Shown here one piece after another: positions 34,001 to 46,010 of a DNA stretch of 64,000 nucleotides (position 1 is the first letter of the stretch; every line of letters starts with the position of its first letter). Below the pieces are notes generated by a model. It was not told the origin of the DNA and searched no databases. It saw only the letters and a program-made list of their open reading frames with translations. A program made the translations under genes and the position numbers. Source of the DNA: Ilex aquifolium (lineage: Eukaryota > Streptophyta > Magnoliopsida > Aquifoliales > Aquifoliaceae); NCBI GenBank assembly GCA_951799425.1, contig OX637393.1, forward strand, positions 20,687,744 through 20,751,743, read 5' to 3'.

Positions 34001-34732
34001 TGATTCGACCCGTTTTATGACCTGCTTTATATCAGACACCCAAGTATAAGTGGTTGAATTGTAGTTTACCTGGTTTAAGTTCAAGATCGATCCCACGAAG
34101 AGTTTTAATAATTGGAATTTAAAATAAGAACAATAAAGTTGTTGTTATAGCAACATAACATAAGATAGCTTGTGATGTGAGCTTAGATTTATAACTAAAC
34201 TAAGTAATTAAAATGCGTAAATAATCTGGTGGATGTTAATAATATAAAAGTTACCCTTCAGTTTAAGGATCCCATATGCTTTATATTGGTTAAGTGCTAA
34301 AAATACCACCTTACAAAAATTAACTTCCAGTTCACTGAAAAGTCAATCGGTAGGTTTGATGTATATTAAACCTTAACAAAACAACTTCTTAGGTTAGCTG
34401 GTAGGTATATGCAACAATTGACTGATTCAAGTAAACCAGAAGGTCAAGCCATTCAGAAGGAGTACCGGTGATTCGACTTGTTTTATCTCATACACCTAAG
34501 TATAAGTGGTCAAATTATAGTTTCCTTGGTTTAAGTCCAAGATCAATCCCACGAAGAGTTTTAATAATTCGAATTCAAAATAGAAACAGTAAATTTGTTG
34601 TTAATGTAGCGGACATAAGATAGCTTGTGGTGTGAGCTTAAATTGATAACTAGTCTGATTAAATAAAGTGTGTAAATAGATTGTTAAAGAGAATAATATG
34701 AAAAGATACCCGTCAGTTTGAGGATCCCATAT
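34001..34732 (-). repeat. Two tandem partial copies of an Athila-like LTR end
   Basis: Copies start TGATTCGACCCG at 34001 and TGATTCGACTTG at 34469; the second aligns with about the first 270 bp of the first. Blocks such as AAGTATAAGTGGT and AATCCCACGAAGAG correspond to the reverse-strand end of the E4/E5 LTRs (AAGTGCAGGCGGTCAA, ATCCACAGGGAAC), so this is a third related LTR family. AGTACCGGT lies at their junction. The second copy is cut by the chromovirus LTR at 34733. Confidence 0.65.
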
Positions 34733-36293
34733 TGTAAAACCCGAGTAAAATTGAAATTTTTTCGAAAAAGGGCAAAATGGTCATTTGCCACTATAATGCG
34801 GGAATTAAAATACGTGCTCTCTAGAGCTCGTATGACACAACGGATTTCGCCGTTGGATTCGTATCGCGAAATCGAGTCACCTAGACTAATTTCGTCGAAT
34901 TCCTAGATAGTCAGATTTTTCACGTTTTACGAGACGACTGTGTGTCGAATGACCTCATAAAGGTCCCCATAAATGGAAAATATAAAATTTCCTTATAATT
35001 GAATTAAAGTTCAAATAAAATTAATTTGAAATTAAACCGGGATCAAATAAATCGTTTCGGAGCGAAACGGACCCCGAACAAGTGGGGGGCGTGTGGCGCG
35101 ATCTGAGCCAAGCCTTGGAAATAGGGTTAAAAATCAGATATTTGACACAAATATCTCTGATTTTCTGCTGGCTTGAACGTTGGAGAGAAAGAGGGAGAGA
35201 AAGAGAGAAATCCAAGATTTCTTTCATCGATTCTCAGGGTTCCGTCGAGCCAAGAGTTAAAGTCGATCTACTCGACGAGGGCTACGCAACCACACCAAAA
35301 ACGAAGGATTTCACCGATGATCCAAAGAGAAGATTTTGGGAAACCAAGACTTTGAGGTTGGTGTTGGTGTTCTTGGAGGTTCTACCACTTCTATTACGCT
35401 TCAAGAGGTAGGGTTCTTCCTACTTTGGTTTTATTCCACCCTTGGGTGTTGATAGACAAAGGGTTAGATATAGAAATTGACCCAAGACATGTCTATGGTC
35501 ATGGAAATGAGGAAATTTGACATATAAATGATTTAGGCTAATTTCTAGCTTGATTTTGGTATGTGGAAGTTACTTGAATAATTTCTTGCGACTTGGTGAA
35601 ATTTTGGGCATGTTATGTGTTTAACATGATTATTGCCTTGAAGGTGTTTGATAAAATGCCTTGAGTGATTGGAATTTGGCATTTGGTGGGCATGCTATAT
35701 GTTTATATTGTGCCTTATGAATGACATGGGTTATGTGATAACAGGTTGGTAAATTGTTGTTGATATATGCTTATTGATGTATTGACAATGTGACAAGGTT
35801 TGGTGTTTATATGCATATGATACATAAATTGCCATGGTACATGTTGATATGTGGTTTAAATTGTCCATATGGCATTCATTACATATGGGGCATGACATTG
35901 ATATGCAATGGTTCATTACATTGCATTTGCAAGGAGACATCGCAGCATGAGGGTGTGTGTGCATGGTTGTCGTCATCACCTCACTTGGCGGATGACAGAT
36001 GGACTTGGGAAAGTTGGGTCGATGATCCGACTAAGTCGCGCGGTTGCATGAAAATTGGGTTGGGGTAGCAAGAAGGGCTAGACTATCCCTCGGGTGAGAG
36101 ACCCGGTGATTGGATACGCACTCCGTTGGAATAAGAGCCCATAAAGTGTGTCGGTGTACGCGGAACCGTTGGTGCAAGACCATGAATTCCGTGTCAGTTG
36201 GGTGTTGTTGGTGTAAGTCCATGAATATCCACCCCAAGAAAGACCCTAGATTTGTAAATGCCATTTGATGTGTAACATAGATGACTGAGTCAA
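34733..36293 (+). repeat. Chromovirus LTR fragment
   Basis: Starts TGTAAAACCCGAG, a start typical of Tekay/Del LTRs, and parallels 44400-45000 in blocks such as ATGCTATATGTTTA, CCCTCG and GTGTGTC(A/G)GTGTAC. It is truncated before its U5 end by the Athila LTR fragment at 36294. Two overlapping ORFs at 35082-35411 are not recognisable proteins. Confidence 0.7.
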
Positions 36294-36571
36294 TGCTTGA
36301 TCAAAACCGTTGTTGTTCCTAACCTCCTAATATCACCCTCAAATGTATATATGGCTTATGTGTGAAAGGAGTGTCACTCTCCCTCGAATGATGTGGGAAA
36401 TAGGGCAACGGAATGGTGGATGGAATGAAATGTATGAAATGGAATGTGCGAAATGAACAAAAGTGCTCCCCAAGCGCAAGGAGTCTTTTGAGTGTCGTGT
36501 TTTACTTGGAAAAGTATTCCAAGGTCGTCTCCTCAGGGCAGGAAAGTTCAAGTGTGTGAAGGTGATTTTGC
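36294..36571 (-). repeat. Athila LTR fragment (U5 end)
   Basis: TGCTTGATCAAAACCG through TGATTTTGCAAAA matches the terminal part of the E3-type LTR in reverse, then breaks off abruptly. Confidence 0.75.
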
Positions 36572-37485
36572 AAAATAAGTTGAATAGATTTATTAAGTTC
36601 AAACTCTCATAAAAGTTACACGCGGCATATAGGTATATTCCTATCCTATACACAAACCCAGCAATTAAATCCTAAGAAGAATTAACCAGATGCATGTCAT
36701 CATATTCAGATCTAAACCTAGAATTCATCTTCCAATTTCATCTAAGTTATCAAATTAATTGTTCACAGTCATATACTAGAAACGAAAGTAGATCAATTTA
36801 TCTAAACATTAGGTTCCGTTGCAATCTTAATAAAAATTTAGTTCATAATGTAATTGAAAAAAATCCTTCTCAAATTAAACAACATCTCAGAAAATTAAGA
36901 AGTAAAAGTAAGAGAAAAGGAATAAAAACTTAGTTGCAATCTTCAATCTCTCTCTAGCCTTCAATCCCTATTTTTTTTCGTGTCACTTCCTTCGATTCTT
37001 GCCTTCAAATTGCTATCAATCCTTGGTCTTCTTTTTATATTTTCAGCCCCCAAAATCAGTCTCTCCCTTTCCAACTCAAACCCTAGCATATATATAGCAT
37101 TAGAGTCCAATTTCGGGTCAAAAACAAGTCAGAATTCGCGTCAAGAGCCAACACAAGCAACACAAGCGCCTAGGCACTAAAAAGGTGCTAGAAAGGCGCT
37201 GCATGGGCAGTATGTGGGCGCTGGGGCACTGAAAAGGCATTGGAAAGGCGCTGCCCCTTTTTAAGCCTAAAGCTCCCCTTGTTGCTCAGCCTTAAAAAAT
37301 TCAACACTTAGGCTCCAAATTGACCTTGTTTCCTTCCAAATGATCTTGTTTGCTTCCAAATGATGATTCCTACCAAATAAAATCAAAACACACAAAACAA
37401 ATAAAAAGGAACATAAAATAATTAAAAACTTGCAAATTCCTCAAGCCAAAAGTACTCAATTCGTAGGTATAAAACCCACTCATCA
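36572..37485 (-). repeat. LTR fragment of another family, with GGCGCC-type repeats and TATA box
   Basis: On the minus strand it starts TGATGAGTGGG at 37485. The minus strand then has several GGCGCT/AGCGCC half-palindromes (37165-37260; AGCGCCTAGGCAC is near-palindromic), followed by a TATA-like CTATATATATGC at about 37088-37099. Palindromes upstream of TATA is the same order as in the E4 LTR. The left end is truncated. It inserted into, or was joined to, the Athila pol relic at 37486. Confidence 0.55.
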
Positions 37486-38645
37486 AGCACCCTCTCCCAA
37501 TTGAGCACCAAGTTCTTCTCTTCACATCTTTCTAGCACCCTCTCCAAATTATCCAAGCAACCATTGAATGAGTCCCCAAACAATGAGAAGTCATCCACGG
37601 ACACCTCCATAATCTTCTCCACCATATTGCTAAAGATCTCCATCATGCATCTCTGAAAAGTTCCCGGGGGTTTGCATAACCCAAATGGCATGCGATGGTA
37701 GGCAAAGGTACCAAAGTGGCATGTGAAGGTGGTCTTCTCTTGGTCCTCCAATGCAATCTCTATTTGCTTGTAGCCAGAGTAGCCATCTAAGAAATAGTAG
37801 AATAGATGACCGGATACCCTCTCCAACACTTGATCAAGGAAGAACAAGGGGAAATGATATTTTCTTGTGCATGAGTTCGACTTCCAATAATCAATGCCAA
37901 CTCTCCAACCGGTGACCACCCTTGTCAGAATCAACACATTCTCCTCATTTGCTTCCACAGTGACCCCCGACTTCTTTGGCACTACTTGAGTGGGACTAAC
38001 CCATTTACTATCAACAATTGTAAAGATAATGCCCACATCAGGTAGTTTGAGCACCTCATCCCTCACCATGTCCTTTATGATAGGATTTAGCCTCCTTTGT
38101 GATTGTTAGGATGGTTTGGAGTCTTCCTCTAAGTAGATTCGGCGTGTGCAAATGAGGGGGCTAATCCCCTTGATATTGGCAATTGTCCAACTGATTGGTC
38201 CCTTATGCCTCCTCAACACTTTCAATAAATCCTCTTCTTGTCTGGGCTCCAAGGAAGAGCTTATCACCACTTCGAATTTCTTGTGCTTCCCTAGGAATGC
38301 ATACTTAAGTGTAGAAGGTAATAGCTTCAACTCCAAGATCAGTGTTTGTATGGTTGATGGAAAAATTTTCTTCTCGTGTTGTGGAAGTTTCTCAAATGTC
38401 AGGGCCCAATTTCCTACCCTTTGCACAGTTTTCGGCTTCTTATCATCAATAAACTCTTCCTTCTTCAACTTTGAATTGTAAAGTAGCTCCATATGGTCCC
38501 CCACCAAGGTTTTAATCCGATTGACTTCATGCACTTCCTCATCATCACCCGATTGATTGCACAAGTTGAATACATTAAGATTAATCGTCATGTTCCCAAA
38601 GGCAAGCTTCATTAGTCCATTCTTGTAATTTATCACAGCATTAAA
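37486..38645 (-). pseudogene. Athila pol relic: protease C-terminus and RT
   Basis: Reverse-strand frames read from [18 protein letters not shown] (end of protease) through a linker (EKKIFPS, LKYAFLG, GPISWTIANIKGISP) into RT ([46 protein letters not shown]). A stop codon at 38106-38108 separates two open parts, and FMDD has become SVDD. It ends at NLVLNWE where the LTR fragment begins. The protease N-terminus and gag are missing, replaced by LTR sequence at 38646. Close to E2 pol but clearly diverged; inactive. Confidence 0.88.
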
Positions 38646-39479
38646 GTGCAAGAAGTAAATATTACAAGTGATTTAAAGCTTACTACAACTGAAATGGTGG
38701 AGGAAATGTAAAAACCTACTTTTCTCTCTCTAAAACTTCATCTTCTTCCTTGAGCTTCTCTCTCTAAAATTGTGTAAAAAATCTGAATTGTCATGTAGGA
38801 CTTCCAATTTTCGTCCATAACCCCCTATGGCTTGTGAGAACGGAAGTGTAATGTGTGGAGGGAGTATGGACACTGCCATAAGCAACCACAGGCCAACATG
38901 CCTCTTCCATGTTTTCCCCCAACCACTCCTCTTATCTCTCTTCCCTTTCCTTCCTTTCTCCTCTTCAACTTGATATTTTTTTTCAAGGAGATCATCTTGG
39001 GTTATAAAATGTGTCAGGGCATGGTCTGGATGAGTAGAGGTGAGCCCACAGAGAAGGTGGACAAGTGTGGCAGGCAGCTGGCAAGTTTGTGTAAAACCTA
39101 CAGGTAGAACAATCATAAACCACTGGCAGGTTTTTGGCAGGGTTCTGAGGTAGAAGAATTCCAGTGCACTTTTCCTACCGGTAGGCTTTGGAACTTCTAC
39201 CGATAGGTTTTGTTGAACTTCTACTGGTAGGTTTTGCTCTATCTTGGAATTTCCTTGCTTTCTTTGTGCTCCGGGCCATCCTCTTAGCCATCCCTTCTTC
39301 CCCATTTCCTTCATGCACTAGATGGGAGGTTAAATGCATGCCCTTACCTACTCTTTACCTACAAACACACAAAACTCCATTAAATGTGAGATTAAACATA
39401 TTTCCCCCAATTTTCACCACAAAAACAAGCCATGAATACGAAAAAGAGATATAAGATATGCAATATTCTATACTCATCA
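38646..39479 (-). repeat. Athila LTR fragment with CTACCGGTAG-type palindromes
   Basis: The right end, TATACTCATCA, is an LTR start in reverse; the left end stops within R. Palindromes at 39175-39184, 39197-39206 (one mismatch) and 39221-39230, spaced 22 and 24 bp. Confidence 0.75.
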
Positions 39480-40703
39480 GCTACCAGTAGGTCGTGATAT
39501 AGAATAAATTCTACTGGTAGATTTTCAATGTTCTACCGGTAGGTAAGTTACGGAATTCGATGAGGACTCTGCAATTTAAGTCCGATTTGCCATATCTTTT
39601 AGGGGATTTCAACCAATAGTAAGAAAAGATATTTTAAGGAAGATAATGATCAGAAGATTGGGAGAATCAAGGCTTTTACATATACAAGAGAGAGAAAAAT
39701 GGGATTTATAAAAGAATTTTGATTGGCCAAATCTCTGAGATATTTTTGGAAACTTTCTATGAATAAGAGATAGACATAAAAGGAAAGAATATTTCTAAAA
39801 ATCAGCCATATCTCTCCCATTCTCCTATAAATACCAGCCCTTGTGAGCTTTGGAGAGATATACCGGTTTTCTTCCTAGGACTCCTCCAGGGGGTTGCTGC
39901 ACTTCCTCATTCTTCATTGTTCTTTACTTATGTTTAAATTTCAAGCACAAGGTTCTTTTATTTTTTTTATGGTAATTTTTTTTAATTCTTGTTTTAAATA
40001 CAAAGTACTAAATTTAATTTCTCTTTCAATATCTATTTCGTTCTCTTTAATTATTATGCCTTTCATTCTTGCTTTTAATTTAATTTACTTTATGTTTGAG
40101 TAGTTTAATTTTGGATAATCGGAGTAGGGATTCTCAACCCATGAATAAGGATTTTCACTCCAAACCAGGGTTTTCTACGATGTATGTGATTGAATGATTA
40201 AAAGTGTATGTGATTGAATGATTAAAAAGTGTTTTTGAAAACTTAATTAATTTGTAAAAATCTTGTATTACCCATAGACAATGGATTTTGGTATGGATAA
40301 TTATTGAAGTCCCTGCAATCGATATGATACAACTTCTTTCATCATTGATTTATCATTTAAATCATTATTTTTTGTAAGCAAAAGGTTTTAGTTGAATATA
40401 TTTCGTCTAAAGTATTTTGAATAAGTACTTTGTGAGTCATAGATTTGGAGTGTAAATTCATGTTCATGGGTGGGATGAACTCTGACGATTAACCGGTTTT
40501 CTTTAATTCTTGCTATTTATTTTGTCTTCTTTCAAAAACCCTTTCTCAAAGATTTAAGAGTTTTATTTTTCTTTGTTTATCACCATTCGAATTTATCCTT
40601 TGTTTTTCCTAAGGAGATGACTTCAGTAATCGACCAAGTTACTAAACGATACATTCATGCGCTTGGGAACACATTTATATTTTATCCACTTTAGAGGACA
40701 ATC
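39480..40703 (+). repeat. 5' LTR, U3-truncated, of an old Athila-like element
   Basis: Ends GAGGACAATCA five bases before a PBS. CTACCGGTAG-type palindromes at 39481, 39511 and 39533 (spacings 30 and 22) are followed about 290 bp later by a TATA box, CTATAAATACC at 39825-39835. The sequence resembles the E1 family less than E1-E3 resemble each other. Short ORFs inside are not credible. Confidence 0.65.
39825..39835 (+). promoter_or_regulatory. LTR TATA box
   Basis: CTATAAATACC matches the plant TATA consensus and lies between the palindromes and the R region of this LTR. Confidence 0.55.
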
Positions 40704-40708
40704 ATTTT

Positions 40709-40725
40709 TGGCACCGTTGTCGGGG
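40709..40725 (+). other. Decayed tRNA-Asp primer-binding site
   Basis: TGGCACCGTTGTCGGGG has two transitions from the perfect complement, both of the C-to-T kind expected from deamination. Confidence 0.8.
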
Positions 40726-40846
40726 AAAGCAAGCGTACATATTTTAAAGTTGATTCGAATAAACGACAAGTAAGTCTTGTGATTTTCAACACAAGCCTAG
40801 GCACGTTTTTTTCATTTTATTATTCTTTTACTTTTTTTTTATTTAA

Positions 40847-40987
40847 ATGGTATCGTATGCTTCATTTATGGAGTATATGTGTGAGATATGTATTGAGTAT
40901 GGGCATATCACTGACGAGTGTCCTTTAATTCCAACGATTCGAATGTTTTATTGGGATGAGTCAATTATATTGCCTAATTATCCATAA
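40847..40987 (+). pseudogene. Short zinc-knuckle ORF relic
   Basis: A 46-codon frame from ATG, beginning MVSYASFMEYMCEIC, with a complete CX2CX4HX4C knuckle (C12-C15-H20-C25), then stopped by TAA. It lies about 120 bp after the PBS, the same place as the ORFs of E1 and E3, and shares EYGHIT-ECP with them. It is the third member of the knuckle-only family, probably truncated. The next 200 bp, to 41194, show nothing recognisable. Confidence 0.55.
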
Positions 40988-41194
40988 TCTTTTCCAAAAG
41001 GAATAATTCAGGAAAACATGCAAGAGATCTTCAAGAAATAATTTACATTGTTCATAACCAAAACTAGGGTTTTAGAAATCAATAACATGTGAACTTTGAT
41101 ATAAAACATGGATAAGTTTGGTTTTTATTCAAGAACTAGGGTTTTTGATAGAGAAAAGATGAATCTTGGATAAATTTTTTTTATAATCCCGAAC

Positions 41195-41686
41195 TGTAAT
41201 AACCCGAGTTTCAGTAATTAGAAATCGTTAGGTGTGTGCGGTTAGGGGTTCAGAGTATGGATAGGCGGACTATAAATTGATGACTCTAGTGCAGTGCATA
41301 GATGTTCTGGAGATGGTTAGGAGGTTTGCTAGGTGTAGGAATGTGGTTGATGAAAAAGAAATAAGTCGGGAAGCACAAATGGACGAAGTAGAATTAGTGC
41401 GTATTGGTGAATTAAGAATACGGGAGTTGTATTAGCGGATCATAAATTGATTTGTGATGAACATAAATTTATCATATTAAAGATTTTACCTGTGATGATT
41501 TTATCAATCTGAAATCTGAGGTAGGGACAAGTGTAACAGATGACTGCAAAACCAATTGACTAATGGGTCAAGGTAAGTGTTTTCTTACTTTGGAAGCTTG
41601 AATATAGATACATTGATATTTTTTATGAGTCCATGAGTGTAGCTAAGTAAATTTTGAGGATGAAATTTCTTTTAAGGTGGGTAGAC
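41195..41686 (+). repeat. Chromovirus LTR start fused to the 3' end of an internal region
   Basis: TGTAATAACCCGAG (LTR start) and about 280 bp of LTR are followed by sequence ending GAAATTTCTTTTAAGGTGGG, a typical Tekay-type end of internal region and PPT, which abuts the next LTR at 41687. A large deletion must have removed the rest of the first LTR and almost all of the coding region. Confidence 0.65.
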
Positions 41687-44600
41687 TATAATAACCCGAG
41701 TTTCGGTAATTAAAAATCGTTTGGTCTGTGCGGTTAGGGGTTTGTAAATTGATGACTCTAGTGCGGTGCATAGATGTTCTAGAGATGGTTAGGAAGTCTG
41801 CTAGGTGTAGGAATGTGATTGGTGAAAAAGAAATGAGTTGGGAAGCACAAATGGACGAAGTAGAATTAGTGCGTATCGGTGAATTAAGAATACGGGAGTT
41901 GCATTAGCGAATCAATTTAGAGATCAATTCGATGTCCAAAAATTTAACAGATAATTTTATAGTGCATGATTTAATATATACGTACTTTTTAAAAAAATAT
42001 TTTTAATTAAGTTTCGAAATTAGACAAAATTAGGAATTTACCAAAATGCCATTGAAGCTTCAAGGGTCTTCTACACATGCATGGTGGCTGATGGAGGCTT
42101 GCTAGGTTGCTTGGAGGACACCCAGCTACTTGGGGAAAGCTGAGTGAGTTGCTTGGGGGGGAATAAAATGGAGAAAGATTCGGTGGGAAGAGAGAGAGGC
42201 GAAAGAGAAGTTAGAGAGAGAAAGTATAGACTTTGAAATTTTGGATTCTTGCAGAGACTAGTTCGAGCACTAAGAGGTATACTCATAGCCTAATATGGAT
42301 GTTAGGAACTCATATATGTATTTAGATTTTGATTTGGTTTGGTATTAATGCATGAATTTGTGTTTTAAAGTTTAATGGGTTTTTGGATTTTGAAACGGGT
42401 TTGAGATTTGAGCATGATTTGGGTTAATTGTTTGGTAAGGCTGAGTTTGGGGGGTCTTGAGGAGTTGTTTAGTGGTGGTGTGGTGGTTTTCCGTGGTGTG
42501 TGATGGTGGTGTGAGGGTTTGAAGAAGTGAAAATGTGATTTTGATAAAAACTTGTTTAAGCTTTCAAAGAGGGCTTGAGCCTAGCTAATTTGGGGTCAAG
42601 AAATCCATTTCCGATCTCAGAATTGGATTTAGAGGTCGTTTTGGGGGTAAAACGGGCAGTTGCAGGTCTGCCTTGTGTTAAAAAAAAAATGATTTTTGGC
42701 CAACTTTGACCAATAATTTGATGAAGTTAGAATTCAATTCAAAGGTTGAGTCTAAGGGGGATTGAAACTAGATTATCCAAAGAGTATATGGATGTTGAAA
42801 TCAAAGGAGATGGTGTATTGTAGTGGGAGAACCAAGGGGTCAAAGTGGGGTGGTTGAGCAGAAACTTCTGCACTTAGGGCAAAAGTCAAATAAACAAAGG
42901 TTGAAGATGAAGTGGGGTGGGGGATACCAGTGGACTCCGACGGCAATTTTGGCTCGTCCGAACTCTGATCGACCTCTGGTTTGTGCCAAAAGTTCGGTAA
43001 CGTTCATGCGGAGGTCACGGTAAAATTGCAAGTCGATCCGACGACCGGATCAAAATGAAGAGTAAAATGATTGTTTTGCCCTCCGAGGTCAATTTGACCT
43101 AGTTTACTCTAACTCAAGTTATATAAATCCAATTCTAACAAAATATATGGGAGATGAACATAGGCTCATAGGGATTCACTTTCACCAAAAAATCATTATT
43201 TATCAATACTAAATACATGTTCAAAGTAACTCCTAAAACTAGGGATAAGATACAGAATTTTCAGGTTCCAGCAGGTCATAATCATCTTTATAAATTCATG
43301 ATAATTCATTTTAAACTTATTTTTTCCTGGAACCAAAATAAAAATAATACTTAACTAAATAAATTTAAGCTCTCAAAATTTTAGAATTAAGAACTAACTG
43401 TAGCATAAAAGTATTAACTATAAATCACCTTCCTTCAAAACCTTCAGAACATTTTTCAGCAAGTCAGGGTTAAATTTAGAAATTCACCAAAAATCGAGTT
43501 TTCATCCTTTTGGCGGGAGACCAAAGCCAAAATAACTCGTTATGAATATATTTCAAACCCTCAAAGTTTAAGATTCATAAACGAACTCTAACTCATATAA
43601 CCAATTACGAAACTTCATGTTGTTCAGATTTTCCAGAACAATTGCTATAAACTGGGGCTAACTTTCAGAAATCACCAAAAATAGTATTTATTTCCATCTT
43701 ACTTGAAACCAAAAGTAAACGAATCCTTTTTCAGTCTAGCTGGTGGCGAGAAAGTTCGCATATGTTTGAACTGTCGATGTTTTCTTTGTCTTCTTTAGTG
43801 AAGATTTGAAAATGTGTTATGTTACAAGGGTTAAGTCGAAAGAGTATTATATCTGAGACGTGTAAGTTGTAATAGTCTGGATGTACATGTTTGAAATGTA
43901 TATGAAATTGGTATCAGAGTTTATTCATTATTTGGAGACTGTATCATTTAGTGATTGTGAAGGTTATTAGCGCTCTTAAAATATTACGAAAATGGATTAG
44001 GGTGTTACAAGAACCAATTCACATAGTTGAAAAGAATCTACAAAAATAGTCTATATATCATATATATAAGGATTAAAAGCAGAATAATAATAATCCTAGC
44101 CTCAACATTGGATTTGCGAATGAAACCCTACCTCAATCCGATGTTTGATGCAGACCCTAGCGTGTTCAATCCGTCTCCTAACAAGAGATAGGTTTACCTC
44201 CTATCTAGGTGTACTTTCAACCTAGGGTTGTGATATAAAATGGGTAGGGTTTTCAAGACGTAATCTCATATGTTAGCTCATACCTAGTGTATCTAGCGTA
44301 TGGAAAATGAGTATAAGAACATGTTAAAAACCATTTCTCTCTTGATTTGGGTTTGGTTTTGAAAATGTGAACCTACCGATAGGAGAGGCACAACCTAGTG
44401 GTAGTAAGATGTTTGGGTTTAATGAAATGGCTTATTTTGGTATGCTATATGTTTACATTTTATGCCCACTAAGTGTTTTGATAAAATGCTTAGGGTTCAA
44501 GTGCGTTATTTTGATTGAAATCATATATGACATGCTTGGGAATATTTGTGAAAAAATGGACACGTCTATTATATGTTTTATGATATAATGAGCATGATGA

Positions 44601-45649
44601 CATGATTTGAAATTGTACATTACATTTGCATATGCACGGGTTGCACTACATTCATGGGCATTGGCATGAGTGTAGGTGTGTGTGCACGTTTTTAATCCAC
44701 CACATAGGTGAGGTGATACATGGGCTCAAAAAAGTTGGACCTAAGTCGGGCTAAGTCACACGAATTTGCATTGATAAGTGTGTCTGGGTATAACAAGAAA
44801 GGATAGATTCTCCCTCGAGTGCAAGGCCCGGCTTTGTCGGTGACACATTATTCGATGGTGTAATGAGCCTATAAAAGTGTGTCAGTGTACACAGAACTGG
44901 AGGTGTGATGTCCTCAAAATGCCGTGTCAGTTTGGTAGACTATTGGTGGAAGTCCAAGAATTACCTACCCCATAAAGACACATATTTTTATAAAATTTTC
45001 ATTAGATGTTTAACATCAGTGGCGAGGGCTTTGAATGTCCGGATTTATACGCATGATATAGCATGTGTTGTGGGAGTTGGTGGGGCTCAGTGTTGCATTG
45101 CATGCATGAGTTCTGATCTCATAGCATGACATGAAATTGTAGCATTCGTTTATGAAATGTATTTATTTGAATGGATGCTTGACATGATGTTGTATGTAAC
45201 ATTTCATACGCATGTGGGTTGGAAGGTGATCTCCATAGGAGATACCCTATTGAGCGTGGCTCACCCTTGGTAGGAATATATTTTAGGTACTTGATAGACA
45301 TCCATAGGAGGCCCTAACTTTGGCCCGCTTTGATGACAGATCCGGACTATGGCTCTTATTTTTGATGCTATAGTTTTTGTTTCCATTTACATTGAACTTA
45401 TATAAATTTCTTAAACAAAACTTGTATTTGAATTAAGGAATGTATATGGAACTCTTTTGGAAATTTATTCTTTTATAAATGAATGTATGTATAGACGATG
45501 GTTATGGGTTAGTATTCAATGTTATGTTATTGAATATTGATGAATGGACCCTATGTGGTCCGTTATGGGTTATACATTATTCACGGGTATTACACGGGTT
45601 GATGAGTGATCAACAGGTTAAATGGGACCCCAGGAATCCGGGCGTCACA
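41687..45649 (+). repeat. Chromovirus LTR, about 4 kb, probably with inserts
   Basis: Starts TATAATAACCCGAG (TG changed to TA), repeating the start at 41195, and ends GGGCGTCACA before a Met-type PBS. Comparison with 34733-36293 suggests 1.5-2 kb of extra sequence between about 42300 and 44350. In that part TGGTATCAGAGT at 43909-43920 and an inverted TGTAACACCC at 44000-44009 point to remains of further chromovirus LTRs, which I cannot delimit. No credible gene. Confidence 0.5.
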
Positions 45650-45652
45650 ACT

Positions 45653-45838
45653 TGGTATCAGAGCATAGAAACAGTATCTAGGGTAATCCGCAGTTTAATT
45701 AATGGTTAAGTGGCACTGAAAATTCGGGGTGTGATAGCTTGGTATTAGAGCATAACAACGGTAGCAAGGGTAATCCATAATTTAATTAATGGTTAAGTGG
45801 CACTAGAAATTCGCGTTGTGATAGCTTGGTATCAAAGC
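45653..45838 (+). repeat. Triplicated Met-type primer-binding site, 87 bp tandem unit
   Basis: TGGTATCAGAGC (45653), TGGTATTAGAGC (45740) and TGGTATCAAAGC (45827) are exactly 87 bp apart, each preceded by a GTCACAACT/GTGATAGCT-like LTR end and followed by GGTAATCC and TTTAATTAATGGTTAAG. The first is the normal initiator-tRNA-Met PBS. Confidence 0.85.
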
Positions 45839-46010
45839 CTAGGTTCTCGATTGACCTAGGGCTTGCAGGGTATGGGTGTAGGTCATTGCATCCATTAAGT
45901 ATTGCTTGTTACATATGATACTTGTTATGTGCTTTGTGTTAATTATATGCATAAAGAACATAACCTTAGAGTGGGAAAGGATAAAAGGGTAGGAATTTGG
46001 GACATTCTTA

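Noticed and set aside
35082..35411. 109-codon ORF with a Lys/Arg/Glu-rich stretch as a possible host gene
   Set aside because: It lies within a chromovirus LTR fragment, overlaps another ORF of similar composition, and has no recognisable domain.
43909..44009. A further complete chromovirus insertion inside the 41687-45649 LTR
   Set aside because: A PBS-like TGGTATCAGAGT and an inverted TGTAACACCC are present, but in conflicting orientations, and no TSD or matching LTR pair was found.
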